Part shown: in pieces, positions 16,593-26,117 of the stretch | Layout of the letters: every line of letters starts with the position of its first letter | How positions within the stretch are numbered: the stretch's first letter is position 1 | Assembly: GCA_910574965.1 (NCBI GenBank) | Contig: CAJTDB010000006.1 | Location: 124,001-188,000 of the forward strand | Source of the DNA: Lachnospiraceae bacterium | GTDB lineage: Bacteria > Bacillota > Clostridia > Lachnospirales > Lachnospiraceae | Direction: 5' to 3' | DNA length: 64,000 bases | Translations under genes and position numbers: made by a program | Notes under the pieces: generated by a model | Databases searched by the model: none | What the model saw: the letters and a program-made list of their open reading frames with translations, nothing else | Told to the model about the DNA's origin: nothing

Positions 16593-18431
16593 ATGAATAC
16601 AGAAACGACATTTCAGGAGCGTTTGGCGAAACATCATGATGAGCTTCGGTGGCTGTATATGGAGCTGTATGATAACGGAGATATGTTTGCAGAGCTGTGC
16701 GAACAGATGCATACTTATGCGTTGGCGCGGGATCGGGAGCTTTTGAAACTGGACCGGGAGAGAGAACAGAATCCGGAGTGGTTCCGCGGCAATGATATGC
16801 TGGGCATGATGCTGTATATTGACAATTTTGCAGGAAACCTTCAGGGTGTGAAAGAGAAATTGGATTATTTATCTTCCTGCAATGTAAACTGCATTCATCT
16901 GATGCCGTTTTTGGAATCGCCAAAGGGCCGTTCGGACGGAGGCTATGCAGTGGCGGATTTCCGGAAAGTACAGCCGGAGCTTGGAACGATGGAGGAGCTT
17001 TTTGCGCTTTCCAAAGCATGTCATAAGAAAAAGATCAATCTGTGCATGGATTTTGTCATGAATCATACATCGGAAGATCATGAATGGGCGAAGAAAGCAA
17101 GAGAAGGCGATGGCGAATATATGAGCCGTTATTTCTTCTATAATGATCCGTCCATACCGCAGGCGTACGACCGTACTGTGCCGCAGGTATTTCCCACAAC
17201 GGCGCCGGGTAATTTTACCTATCTGGATGAGATGGGATATTATGTGATGACTACCTTTTATCCCTACCAGTGGGATCTGAACTACCGCAATCCCAGAGTA
17301 TTTAACGAGATGATGTACAATTTCCTGTATCTGGCCAACCAGGGCATGGACATTATCCGAATTGATGCCGTACCTTATATATGGAAGGAACTGGGTACCA
17401 AATGCCGAAATCTGCTGCAGGTACATACGATTGTGCGCATGATGCGTATGATCGGTGAGATTGTTTGTCCGAGCGTGCTGCTTCTGGGAGAAGTGGTCAT
17501 GGAGCCGGAGAAGGTGGTGCCGTATTTCGGGACTGTGGAGAAGCCGGAATGTCATATGCTCTACAATGTGACTACCATGGCAACAACCTGGCACAGTGTG
17601 GCAACCAGGGATGTGCGGCTTTTGAAAAAGCAGATGGATATTGTAAACGGACTTCCGAAAGACTATCTGTTTTTGAATTATCTGCGCTGCCATGATGATA
17701 TCGGCTGGGGGCTGGATTATGCGACGCTGGAAACCTGGGGCATGAGAGAGGTGGAGCACAAGCGTTTCCTGAATCAGTATTTTACCGGACGATTTGAAGG
17801 CAGTGAGAGCAGAGGAGAACTTTACAATGACGATCCGGTCACGCAGGATGCCCGTTTCTGCGGAACGACGGCTTCCATGTGCGGGGTGGAGAGTGCTCTG
17901 TATGAGAAAGATGAGGAGAAGTTATCCGCAGCGGTTACGCAGGATTTGATGCTTCATGCGTATATGCTGACCCAGTCCGGAATTCCCATGCTTTACAGCG
18001 GGGACGAGATCGGTCAGGTTAATGATTATACCTACAAAGAAGACGAGACGAAGAAAGAGGATTCCCGGTATGTACATCGGGGAAAATTCCCCTGGTACCT
18101 GGCCGGAAGGAACAATGAGAAGGGAACGCTGCAGGAGCGGATCTTCCATGGACTGTCCAAGCTGGAACAGATTCGGAGAAAGAGAAATGTCTTCCGAAGT
18201 GATGCGGCGGTCTATACGTACGATGTGAAGGATGACTCGATTCTCTGCATTTTAAGAGAGAATGAGGAAGAACGGTTTATCGGAATCTTCAACTTCTCAG
18301 ACGAAGCACGGACGGCGTGGATGAGAGAAGAAGGGACGTTCTTAAATCTCTGGACCGGCGAGGAGATGGAACTTGTCGATGTGGTCGTTCCGGGGCATGA
18401 CTTTGTGTGGAGCAGCCAGAAGAAAAAATAA
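16593..18431 (+). CDS. GH13 subfamily 4 (amylosucrase-like) alpha-glucan/sucrose enzyme
   Basis: A 612-residue glycoside hydrolase family 13 protein that reads as the amylosucrase-like branch: an N-terminal helical region of ~90 residues before the barrel, IHLMPFLESPKGRSDGGYAV, MDFVMNHTSEDHEWA, then RIDAVPYIWKELGT with nucleophile Asp258, LLGEVVMEPE with acid/base Glu300, and LRCHDDIGWG with His367-Asp368. The IWK.LGT.C.NL and PEKVVPYFG stretches are typical of amylosucrase and sucrose hydrolase. There is no signal peptide. After GH36 splits raffinose to galactose and sucrose, this enzyme could use the sucrose, either hydrolysing it or building glucan. Which activity dominates cannot be told. 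GAGGAG precedes the ATG, and a terminator follows the stop. Confidence 0.85.
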   Translation: MNTETTFQERLAKHHDELRWLYMELYDNGDMFAELCEQMHTYALARDRELLKLDREREQNPEWFRGNDMLGMMLYIDNFAGNLQGVKEKLDYLSSCNVNCIHLMPFLESPKGRSDGGYAVADFRKVQPELGTMEELFALSKACHKKKINLCMDFVMNHTSEDHEWAKKAREGDGEYMSRYFFYNDPSIPQAYDRTVPQVFPTTAPGNFTYLDEMGYYVMTTFYPYQWDLNYRNPRVFNEMMYNFLYLANQGMDIIRIDAVPYIWKELGTKCRNLLQVHTIVRMMRMIGEIVCPSVLLLGEVVMEPEKVVPYFGTVEKPECHMLYNVTTMATTWHSVATRDVRLLKKQMDIVNGLPKDYLFLNYLRCHDDIGWGLDYATLETWGMREVEHKRFLNQYFTGRFEGSESRGELYNDDPVTQDARFCGTTASMCGVESALYEKDEEKLSAAVTQDLMLHAYMLTQSGIPMLYSGDEIGQVNDYTYKEDETKKEDSRYVHRGKFPWYLAGRNNEKGTLQERIFHGLSKLEQIRRKRNVFRSDAAVYTYDVKDDSILCILRENEEERFIGIFNFSDEARTAWMREEGTFLNLWTGEEMELVDVVVPGHDFVWSSQKKK

Positions 18432-18441
18432 TCAGAAGACG

Positions 18442-18475
18442 GGGAGGGTGCACGCTGCGGCACCCTTCCTTTTTT
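18442..18475 (+). terminator. Intrinsic terminator of the sugar operon
   Basis: GGGAGGGTGC (18442-18451) pairs with GCACCCTTCC (18460-18469), with one imperfect pair in the outer part, around an 8-base loop. A run of T follows directly. It lies just after the GH13 stop codon and closes the importer-GH36-GH13 transcript. Confidence 0.8.
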
Positions 18476-18597
18476 GTCGGTCTTTGCCGGTCTTTGTATT
18501 CAGAAAAAGGTAGAAACCCTTGGAAAATTGTTGTACAATAAAAAATAGTGGATGGGTGATTCAAAAGAGACAGATTTACGATCAGGAGGAAATGGAT

Positions 18598-19608
18598 ATG
18601 AATGCACAGGGCAGGGTAGATGTGGAATTTCTGGCAAAAGCAGCGAAGGGAAGAAAGGTTCATCTGGAAAAGCTGATGGGAGTGCTGGATGAATATATGA
18701 CAGACAGTTTTGCGGATTATAAAGAACTGCTCCTTTCCGATCTTGAAGGACAGATCAGAAGCCTGCAGGAAGAGACGGAAGAGAAGATCAGCGAGGTTTC
18801 TGCCTATGAAGAACTTCGCAGGCAGATAGCTTCCTGGGAGATTACAGGTTTTGTAAACGGAAAGGCAGAAGAAGTATACCGGGCGCTCAAAGAGAAGAAA
18901 AAGATATGTACGAATGGAATTTTGAGACTTCTGCTTGGGGCAGAAGCAGAGACGGATTATGTGGAAGAGAAGACAGAGCACGCGGATTTTCGAAGCCATG
19001 CGCTGTCAAGACAGAATCCCGAAGAGGAAAAGGAACTGAAGAGGCTTCAGGAAGAGAGAGCTTCGCTCAGCGAGGAGATCGGCAGAATCGAGAAAGAAAA
19101 GGAGGAGGCTGAGACTGCCTTTCGGGAGCTGGTCCGGCAGAATGCAGAGATACGGGCGCGGATGGAAGAAGAACGGCCGGCTGTTAAATATTTAACAAAA
19201 AAGATTCGCCGGGAGGGATTTTTTGGATTTCTCTTTGACTTTCTTGGAAAAGCGAAGACAGAGACTGTGGTGGACGACAGCGAGCTTTTAAAATGGCAGG
19301 AGCGAGTGGACGAAGTGCAAAAGGAGTACGATGCCAAAGCCAGAGAAGAAAATGATCGGATCGAGACACTCAAAAATAACTGGCGTGAAAAAGAAGAGGC
19401 ATACGACCGCCTTGATACAGCCAGGAAACAGTTGGAGAAAAGACTGCGGGACATGCTGAAGGCAGAGCTTTTGGAAGAACTGGAAGTGTTCCTGCGTGGG
19501 GAAGGGGGACTTTTTGACCAGGCATCGGCGAGTATAGAAAAAGATCTGAACTTAAATGCCGGAAGGATCCGGGATCAGGTCTGGGCAGAATACCAGAAAA
19601 GAGGCTGA
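18598..19608 (+). CDS. Unknown coiled-coil protein
   Basis: Not recognised as a named family. The 336-residue protein is strongly charged and mostly helical. Heptad-like Glu/Lys/Leu patterns run through residues ~30-75 (LLLSDLEGQIRSLQEETEEK), ~140-200 (EEKELKRLQEERASLSEEIG) and ~230-300. A short hydrophobic patch near residues 205-218 (GFFGFLFDFLG) interrupts the coil and could touch a membrane. No signal peptide is visible. The ATG at 18598 follows AGGAGG by 8 bases; a longer frame starts 26 codons upstream at a TTG without a ribosome site. It is flanked by terminators on both sides, so it is probably a single-gene unit. A structural or scaffold role is possible but unsupported. Confidence 0.65.
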   Translation: MNAQGRVDVEFLAKAAKGRKVHLEKLMGVLDEYMTDSFADYKELLLSDLEGQIRSLQEETEEKISEVSAYEELRRQIASWEITGFVNGKAEEVYRALKEKKKICTNGILRLLLGAEAETDYVEEKTEHADFRSHALSRQNPEEEKELKRLQEERASLSEEIGRIEKEKEEAETAFRELVRQNAEIRARMEEERPAVKYLTKKIRREGFFGFLFDFLGKAKTETVVDDSELLKWQERVDEVQKEYDAKAREENDRIETLKNNWREKEEAYDRLDTARKQLEKRLRDMLKAELLEELEVFLRGEGGLFDQASASIEKDLNLNAGRIRDQVWAEYQKRG

Positions 19609-19620
19609 ACAAAAAATACA

Positions 19621-19654
19621 GAGGGGAAGACTTTTCACAGGTCTTCCTCTTTTT
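19621..19654 (+). terminator. Intrinsic terminator after the coiled-coil gene
   Basis: GGAAGAC (19625-19631) pairs with GTCTTCC (19641-19647), and the sequence then reads TCTTTTT. The hairpin starts 12 bases after the stop codon. Confidence 0.75.
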
Positions 19655-19690
19655 CATATTATAAGGGGAGAGCGTTTGCGGAGCCGCCCT

Positions 19691-21391
19691 ATGGATTGCA
19701 GAGAAGCGATAATATCAGATGAGTATATGGATTTTGTTTGGAAAATTGATGTAAGGTTTGCGGAACAAAAAGACCATCCTTTTGGAGTATGCACCCAATA
19801 TGTGAACCGAAATTTCAGTGTGTTTTATGTAGATCGGAATGAGGTCCTTGGGGACGATCAGACCATACCCATCGGGGATTATGCCATCCCCTACTGTTAT
19901 ACCCAGATGGATACAGAAAGCTTAGAGTATACAAGAATACTGCCTATTCAAAACCAACCGGCTCTTCAGTTACGGGGAAACGGCGTGATTCTTGGATTTC
20001 TTGATTCCGGGATCTCTCTGGAAAATCCGGCTTTTCGGACTGCGGATGGCAGAACCCGGCTCATCGGTCTGTGGGATCAGACAGATCAAAGCGGTACGCC
20101 TCCGGAGGAATTTCTCTTCGGAAGCGCTTATACAGCAGCGGATATTGACCGTCTTCTGGAAGAAGGTGCGGCAGTACTTCCGGGAGCGGATGCCAATGGG
20201 CATGGTACGAAAGTGGCATCCATTGCAGCCGGTTCGCCTATGGAGAGTGAGAACTTTATCGGTGCAGCGCCGGAGGCATCCATTGCATTTGTGAAACTGA
20301 AGCAGGCAAAGCCTTTTATCCGGCAGCTTCAGGAGATACCGCAGGACAGCATTGCCTATCAGGAGACAGATATGATGCTTGCCATCCGCTATCTGGATCA
20401 GCTTGCGTCGAGAGAGAATCGTCCTCTGGTTATCTGCATTGCCCTTGGAAGCAATTCCGGCGGGCATACAGGTAATACGGCGCTGGGACAGTATCTGGAC
20501 GACTTTGGCAGCAGGGCGGGAAGGACCGTGATTGTTGCTGCGGGAAACGAGGGAAATAAAGGACATCATTTCTTCGGCATCGTTCCGAAAGATCCGGGGT
20601 ATCTGGATGTGGAACTGAGAATAGGAGAGCAGGAAAAAGGATTTCAGCTTAATCTGTGGGGCAATGCACCAGGGATGTTTGCGGCAGAGATCGCTTCTCC
20701 GTCCGGGGAGCAGATTCCCAGAATCTTTCCAAGGATCCTGGAACAGCAGAGATTTGATTTTGTATTTGAAAATACGATTTTGGATGTACAGTACGAATTG
20801 TCGGAAGTTGTTTCCGGAGATGAACGGCTTTTAATTTCCTTTCGGGAACCGACGCCTGGGATCTGGAGGCTTCGAATCTTTTCTTCCGGAGATCTGGAGA
20901 ACAGCTTTCATATTTGGCTTCCGGTGACCGGTTTTATTAGTGACGGGACTTATTTCCTGCGTCCGGATCCGGATACGACCATTACAGCTCCTGGAAATAC
21001 ACTTCGGGTCCTGACAGTGGCAGGATATGAGGGCAGTACAGAGAGCATCTGGATGGATTCCGGAAGAGGAAAGACAAGAAACGCAAATCAAAAGCCGGAT
21101 CTTGCGGCGCCGGCAGTCGGTGTATCTGCCGTTGACCGTTTTGGAAAAGGAAGCAGCTTAACCGGAACCAGTGCCGCTGCGGCACTGACAGCAGGCGCTG
21201 CGGCGCTTTTGATGGAATGGGGGATTGTAGAAGGCAATGTGCCCACTATGGACGGTTCTGCCGTTCAGCGTTTCCTGATCCGGGGAGCCAGGCGGCCGGG
21301 AACTTACAGTTATCCAAATAAAAGCTGGGGATTTGGTCTGCTGGATCTGTATGGCAGTTTTCGGGCCATGCGTGGAATACGGGAGTCCTGA
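19691..21391 (+). CDS. Subtilisin-like serine protease (S8), Csp-like
   Basis: A 566-residue subtilase with an intact triad: Asp105 in GFLDSGI, His171 in NGHGTKVAS and Ser494 in GTSAAAAL. About 300 residues between His and Ser carry the oxyanion Asn (AAGNEGN) and a beta-rich insert like the jelly-roll of clostridial Csp proteases, which act in spore germination by activating the cortex hydrolase SleC. The N-terminal ~80 residues could be a prodomain. No Sec signal peptide is seen, as in Csp proteins. The ATG at 19691 is preferred (GGAG 7 bases before it); the open frame continues upstream into the terminator. The Csp-like assignment is an inference from layout and the intact triad argues against a CspC/CspA pseudoprotease. 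No sleC-like gene is nearby. Confidence 0.85.
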   Translation: MDCREAIISDEYMDFVWKIDVRFAEQKDHPFGVCTQYVNRNFSVFYVDRNEVLGDDQTIPIGDYAIPYCYTQMDTESLEYTRILPIQNQPALQLRGNGVILGFLDSGISLENPAFRTADGRTRLIGLWDQTDQSGTPPEEFLFGSAYTAADIDRLLEEGAAVLPGADANGHGTKVASIAAGSPMESENFIGAAPEASIAFVKLKQAKPFIRQLQEIPQDSIAYQETDMMLAIRYLDQLASRENRPLVICIALGSNSGGHTGNTALGQYLDDFGSRAGRTVIVAAGNEGNKGHHFFGIVPKDPGYLDVELRIGEQEKGFQLNLWGNAPGMFAAEIASPSGEQIPRIFPRILEQQRFDFVFENTILDVQYELSEVVSGDERLLISFREPTPGIWRLRIFSSGDLENSFHIWLPVTGFISDGTYFLRPDPDTTITAPGNTLRVLTVAGYEGSTESIWMDSGRGKTRNANQKPDLAAPAVGVSAVDRFGKGSSLTGTSAAAALTAGAAALLMEWGIVEGNVPTMDGSAVQRFLIRGARRPGTYSYPNKSWGFGLLDLYGSFRAMRGIRES

Positions 21392-21442
21392 TAAGCGGAT
21401 AAAACGACATCATTGTAAATCACAGAATCTAAAATTCCTCAC

Positions 21443-21471
21443 TTGTTTTCCACATTTGACTGGTGTAGAAT
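21443..21471 (+). promoter_or_regulatory. Promoter for the binding-protein/histidine-kinase pair
   Basis: TTGTTT and TAGAAT are 17 bp apart, 60 bp before the lipoprotein start. The -10 region (GTGTAGAATAAA) is nearly the same as that of the gpmI promoter. Confidence 0.55.
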
Positions 21472-21530
21472 AAAGATGTCCGGCGGACGTCTGCCGGAAC
21501 AGAGGAAGGAGAGGAGAGGAAGTCTCTGTG

Positions 21531-23318
21531 ATGATAAAATGGAGGAGATGTCTTCCGGCACTGCTTGCTGCAGGAACACTGCTGCAGTCTGGCTGCGGCA
21601 CGGATGAGATGACATCCGGTGCCGGAAGTGATGCCCTGACCTGGGGAACCTGGGCCAATTACGGAAGGTATCAGCAGTTTGTGGAGCTGGTGGAAAGGGA
21701 GTGTCCGGATATCGAAATTGAATTTATTTCCTATACCGGCAGCAACAGCACCAGTTATAGCTGGGAGCAGATGCGGGCGGACGATATATCGGATATTTTT
21801 ATTACTTCGCAGATTCTGGATGAAGAATTGGCCAAGGAGCGTCTGGTGGACCTGTCCGGCTATTCGTTTGTCAATGGCTTTTCCACGTCCACACTGGATC
21901 AGGTGTCTGTCGACGGAGGGATCTATCTGCTGCCGGCCAGCTATGCTATATACGGAATTTATTATAATAAAACGCTGATGGAAGAAAACGGATGGGAGGT
22001 TCCTTCGGACGCTGACCAATTGGAGGCGCTCTGTGAGGAGATCCGGGAGGCGGGACTGATTCCCGGAGTGGTCGGCACACAGCTTGCCGGAGGTCCCTTT
22101 TCTACCGTTTTTAATCTTGCCAAGACCGGATGGCTTACAACACCGGATGGAATCCAGTGGGAGCGGAATTTTCTGGCAGGAAACGCAGACGCGGCCGGCA
22201 TGTGGGAAGGAACGATGGACTATGTGAGCCGGTATATGGATATGGGCATGTTTTATACAGATCCAGAGGATCGGAACAATCCGGAACTGATTATGGATTA
22301 TCTTGGTCAGCGTAAAGCTGTATTCTTCACGGCAGTACAGACGGTAAACATTACGGAATTTCCGGAAACAGGTGATGAACTGGAGATAATGCCGTTTATC
22401 AGTGAAGATGGCAGTAAAAATATTTACATGTACAATCCGACTTTTTATTTTGGCATCAGCAGACGGCTGACAGAACCAGGCAATGAGAAAAAGCTGGAGC
22501 ATGCACTGCGGATTTTGTCTCTTCTGTTTTCGGAAAAAGGGCAGGCGGAATTTGTAGATGAGACAACGCCCTGCGTCATGAGCGCCCTGGACAATATGGT
22601 CATTCCGGAAAATTCCATGACATATGATGCCAGAACGGCCCTGAAGGACGGCCGGGCTTTTCCGATGACTTATACAGGATGGGAACATATATTATCCAGT
22701 ATCGGGCAGGCATATAAAGAGTGGTTCCGGGGAGAAAACGATATGGACGGCAGCCGCTGTATTGCCCGGATGGATGAGCTTTGCAAAGATTATCTGAACC
22801 ATTCTGAAGAGGTTTATATGTGCGAGAGTACGGCGAATTTCAGTCTGGAAGAGACAGGGAAGCTGGTAGGCAAGGCGCTTGGCAGCTTTTCAGGGGCAGA
22901 CGCGGTTCTGGTGCCTTTGGGCAGCTTCCATGAAGGCGGTGTGGAACTGCATCCTGGTATTACCGGCAAGCTTTATGCAGGCAAGCTGAATGTGGATATA
23001 GTCAATACCATCTGTCCAAGTATGGACGGACAATATGCCATGATGACAATGACAGGAGCCCAGGTCAGGGAGCTTGCACAGAAGGGCTTTGATGCGGCCG
23101 GGGACGGGCATCCGTTTTCCTATTTACTGGTAACTAGAGGAGATGCAGAGCTGAAAGACGATACGGCTTATCAGGTGGCATTTCTTATGAAAGGCTATAC
23201 AGAAGAGACTGCAGAAAAATATGGGGCGCAGATCCATGAAGAGTCCCTGAAACGTATTCTGTGTATCTGGCTGGAAGATCAGAAAACGGTTTCTCCGGAT
23301 GGGAATCCTTGGGAATGA
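21531..23318 (+). CDS. Binding lipoprotein fused to a 5'-nucleotidase-C-terminal-like domain
   Basis: A 595-residue exported protein. The lipoprotein signal ends in LLQSGC (Cys22). Residues ~35-415 read as a family 1 solute-binding protein (LTWGTWANYGRYQQF near the start, YLLPASYAIYGIYYNKTLM, WEVPSDADQLEAL). Residues ~433-595 resemble the C-terminal substrate-binding domain of 5'-nucleotidases: FSLEETGKLVGKALGSF, ADAVLVPLGSFHEGG, then MMTMTGAQVRELAQKGFD, which matches the family's TGAQLKE motif. No metallophosphatase domain is present, so it should not be a nucleotidase. A hybrid histidine kinase follows 59 bp later, and no permease is near. The pair looks like an external ligand sensor rather than an importer (inference). 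A GTG one codon earlier is an alternative start. Confidence 0.75.
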   Translation: MIKWRRCLPALLAAGTLLQSGCGTDEMTSGAGSDALTWGTWANYGRYQQFVELVERECPDIEIEFISYTGSNSTSYSWEQMRADDISDIFITSQILDEELAKERLVDLSGYSFVNGFSTSTLDQVSVDGGIYLLPASYAIYGIYYNKTLMEENGWEVPSDADQLEALCEEIREAGLIPGVVGTQLAGGPFSTVFNLAKTGWLTTPDGIQWERNFLAGNADAAGMWEGTMDYVSRYMDMGMFYTDPEDRNNPELIMDYLGQRKAVFFTAVQTVNITEFPETGDELEIMPFISEDGSKNIYMYNPTFYFGISRRLTEPGNEKKLEHALRILSLLFSEKGQAEFVDETTPCVMSALDNMVIPENSMTYDARTALKDGRAFPMTYTGWEHILSSIGQAYKEWFRGENDMDGSRCIARMDELCKDYLNHSEEVYMCESTANFSLEETGKLVGKALGSFSGADAVLVPLGSFHEGGVELHPGITGKLYAGKLNVDIVNTICPSMDGQYAMMTMTGAQVRELAQKGFDAAGDGHPFSYLLVTRGDAELKDDTAYQVAFLMKGYTEETAEKYGAQIHEESLKRILCIWLEDQKTVSPDGNPWE

Positions 23319-23377
23319 CAAAAATATTACACTCTTACAGGAAGGCTTCTGTAAAGGTCTAAAAAGGAGGGAGACGG

Positions 23378-26047
23378 ATGAGTTCCGACAGGAAGAACGA
23401 TTCCATTGCATTTCCGGCGGTGCTGGCAGTCTGTCTGCTTTTGTTTCTGCTGGCAGGCGGAAATTATTTTGCAAAATATTTAAAAGCGCAGATTTTCGCG
23501 GAACGTACGACACAGTTGAATGAGATTACCTCCCAGGTACGAGTAAATCTGGACAGTGTACTGGATTCTCACTGGAATTATTTGACTGCGGCGGTAAATA
23601 TGCTGAAACAGCAGGAGTTTGATTCTTCAGAGGATGCGTCAAAGTTTATCGGCAGTTTGGAGCAGCTTCTTGAGACAGATCAGTACAGCTCCATGCTCGT
23701 GCTGCTGGACCGGCAGGGAAACTGTTATGATGCAGGCGGAAAGCACGGAGTTTGGTCGGATATCGACCGGATCGCCGGAGGAGAGTCACGGTATACGTTC
23801 ATTACTGATTCCCGTATTTATGAAAACAGTTACTGGGCATTTGTGCAAAAGCTTGAGGAACCAATCCAGATGCTTGAGGAACCGGATGCGGGCTTTACTC
23901 ATGTCATTTTGTTAAAAGATGTATTCACGCTGACGGATTATTACAGCAGTGGGGCTTATAGCAGCCAGAATGAGACTTATATCCTGAAAAGCAATGGAAC
24001 GCGGATGCATGATGATCTTTCCGATGAACATACCATTCAGGCATATAATGTGCTGAAAGTGCTGGAATCTATGGAAGGACAGGAATATTCGGACATCCGG
24101 GCAGCACTGGCAGAGAAGGACACCCTCAGCACAAATTTTACATACAATGGAATTGAATATTATTACTGCCTTACGTCTCTGGCAGAATATGATACTTTGC
24201 TGCTGTTTTTGATTCCGGCGGAATATGTGGCTTCAGGGACGGTGAACATGGTGGGGGCTGTTATCCGGATGCTTCTGATCCTGTCGGTGATCCTTTTGGC
24301 CATGCTGATTCTTGCGGCAGTATCCATTACGAGGCAGCGAAACAGTGCCCGTCTGGTTCGGCAGAAACAGGAAAACCTGCGCCGTCAGGAGGAGATGAAT
24401 GCAAAACTGGAGGAGTCCAATGCTATGCTGGCCCGGTCCAAAGAGACAGCGGAGCAGGCTTTTAAGATTGCGGAGGAGGCCAACCGGGCCAAGAGTTCTT
24501 TTCTGTCCAATATGAGCCATGATATCCGTACGCCTATGAATGCTATTGTAGGGTTTGCTGCACTTTTGGACAGGGATGCAGGCAATCCGGATAAGGTAAG
24601 AGAATATACGAGGAAGATCACTTCTTCTAGTCAGCATCTGTTGGGTCTGATTAATGATATTCTGGACATCAGCAAGATCGAGGCCGGCAAGACGGTTTTA
24701 AATCTGTCTGACGAAAACATGGTGGAACTGATTGAGAATATGGATTCCATCATCCGTCCGCAGATGAAAGCAAGAGGACATGTCTTTGAAGTAAAAAGCA
24801 AGGATCTGAAACATGAACAAGTGGTGATGGATAAGCTTCGTCTCAATCAGATCCTTTTAAATCTTCTGTCCAATGCGGTTAAATATACGCCGGATGGCGG
24901 ACATGTTACATTTCTTGTTCAGGAGCTGGAGCAGTATACCAGAAAGCTGGCACATTTCCGGTTTGTGGTGGAGGACAACGGGTATGGTATGAGCCCGGAG
25001 TATGTAAAAAAGATTTTCCAGGTATTTACCAGAGAAGAAGACAGTGTGACCAATAAGATTCAGGGTACCGGCCTTGGGATGGCCATTACCAAAAACCTTC
25101 TGGATCTTATGGGCGGAAAGATTACCGTGGAAAGCGAGAAGGGAAAAGGCTCAAAGTTTACGGTTGATCTGGAACTGCAGATCAGTGACCGGGCAGTCAA
25201 TCAGGATTTCTGGCAGAAGAAGGGAATTACCAGGCTTCTGGTGGTGGATGATGAAGAGGTGATCTGTCAGAATATCCAGACGGCCATGGAGGGAACCGGT
25301 GTTGCAGTAGACTATGCTCTGGAGGGGCAGACGGCAGTCGAGCTTGTCAGACAGTCCGGGCAGTCAGGGAATCCTTATCATGTGGTCTTGCTGGACTGGA
25401 AGATGCCTCATATGGACGGTTTGGAAACGGCACGGCATCTCAGGCAGGAGGCGGCAAAAAATATGCCGATTCTTATGCTGACCAGCTATGACTGGCCGGA
25501 GATCGAGGAGGAGGCCAGGGCAGCAGGCGTGGATGCATTTCTAAGCAAGCCCTTTTTCCTGACTAGTTTCCGCCAGAAGATGGAGGTACTGTTTGGACAG
25601 GAGTCAGAGCAGGAAGCGAACAAAGAACAAAGCGTGCTGGAAGGTATGCACATTCTGGTGGCGGAAGACAATGAGATCAATGGGGAAATTCTTACAGAGC
25701 TTCTGGATATGGCAGGGGCTTCCTGCGAGATCTGCGAGAACGGAAAATTGGTGGTGGAAGCGTTCGAAAAGTCCCATCCGGGACAGTATGATCTGGTACT
25801 TATGGATGTACAGATGCCGGTGATGAATGGATATGAAGCGACGAAGACAATCCGGGATCTGGGGCATCCGCTGGCACTGACGATTCCGATTATCGCCATG
25901 ACAGCCAACGCCTTTGCAGAGGATATTCGGGAAGCGCTGGAGGCCGGAATGAACGCACATGTGGCGAAGCCTGTAGATATGACGGTGCTGGAACAGACTG
26001 TGAAGGCAGTGCTTGCCGCAAAGGAAGAAGGGATAAAAGATCAATAA
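23378..26047 (+). CDS. Hybrid sensor histidine kinase with two receiver domains
   Basis: An 889-residue membrane kinase. One membrane segment is near residues 8-28 and a second near 288-312, enclosing a ~260-residue extracytoplasmic sensor region. A short coiled coil leads to the dimerisation domain with phospho-acceptor His381 (SNMSHDIRTPMNAI), then the ATPase domain (DNGYGMSPEYVKKIF and GTGLGMAITKNLLDLMGG). Two receivers follow: the first with Asp673 in LLDWKMPHMDG, the second with Asp810 in LVLMDVQMPVMNGYEA and the TANAFAEDI and HVAKPVD signatures. No Hpt domain and no separate response regulator gene is seen nearby, so the output partner is elsewhere. The preceding lipoprotein probably delivers the signal. 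AAGGAGG precedes the ATG. Confidence 0.93.
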   Translation: MSSDRKNDSIAFPAVLAVCLLLFLLAGGNYFAKYLKAQIFAERTTQLNEITSQVRVNLDSVLDSHWNYLTAAVNMLKQQEFDSSEDASKFIGSLEQLLETDQYSSMLVLLDRQGNCYDAGGKHGVWSDIDRIAGGESRYTFITDSRIYENSYWAFVQKLEEPIQMLEEPDAGFTHVILLKDVFTLTDYYSSGAYSSQNETYILKSNGTRMHDDLSDEHTIQAYNVLKVLESMEGQEYSDIRAALAEKDTLSTNFTYNGIEYYYCLTSLAEYDTLLLFLIPAEYVASGTVNMVGAVIRMLLILSVILLAMLILAAVSITRQRNSARLVRQKQENLRRQEEMNAKLEESNAMLARSKETAEQAFKIAEEANRAKSSFLSNMSHDIRTPMNAIVGFAALLDRDAGNPDKVREYTRKITSSSQHLLGLINDILDISKIEAGKTVLNLSDENMVELIENMDSIIRPQMKARGHVFEVKSKDLKHEQVVMDKLRLNQILLNLLSNAVKYTPDGGHVTFLVQELEQYTRKLAHFRFVVEDNGYGMSPEYVKKIFQVFTREEDSVTNKIQGTGLGMAITKNLLDLMGGKITVESEKGKGSKFTVDLELQISDRAVNQDFWQKKGITRLLVVDDEEVICQNIQTAMEGTGVAVDYALEGQTAVELVRQSGQSGNPYHVVLLDWKMPHMDGLETARHLRQEAAKNMPILMLTSYDWPEIEEEARAAGVDAFLSKPFFLTSFRQKMEVLFGQESEQEANKEQSVLEGMHILVAEDNEINGEILTELLDMAGASCEICENGKLVVEAFEKSHPGQYDLVLMDVQMPVMNGYEATKTIRDLGHPLALTIPIIAMTANAFAEDIREALEAGMNAHVAKPVDMTVLEQTVKAVLAAKEEGIKDQ

Positions 26048-26117
26048 TGCTTGGAGTCTGGATGAGATAAGATGTGAAAACCTGAAAGAAAAAAGATAAA
26101 GGAAAAGGATACGGAAG

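Noticed and set aside
21531-23318. Lipoprotein as a functional 5'-nucleotidase
   Set aside because: Only the C-terminal domain resembles the enzyme. The metallophosphatase half with its metal-binding residues is replaced by a solute-binding domain.
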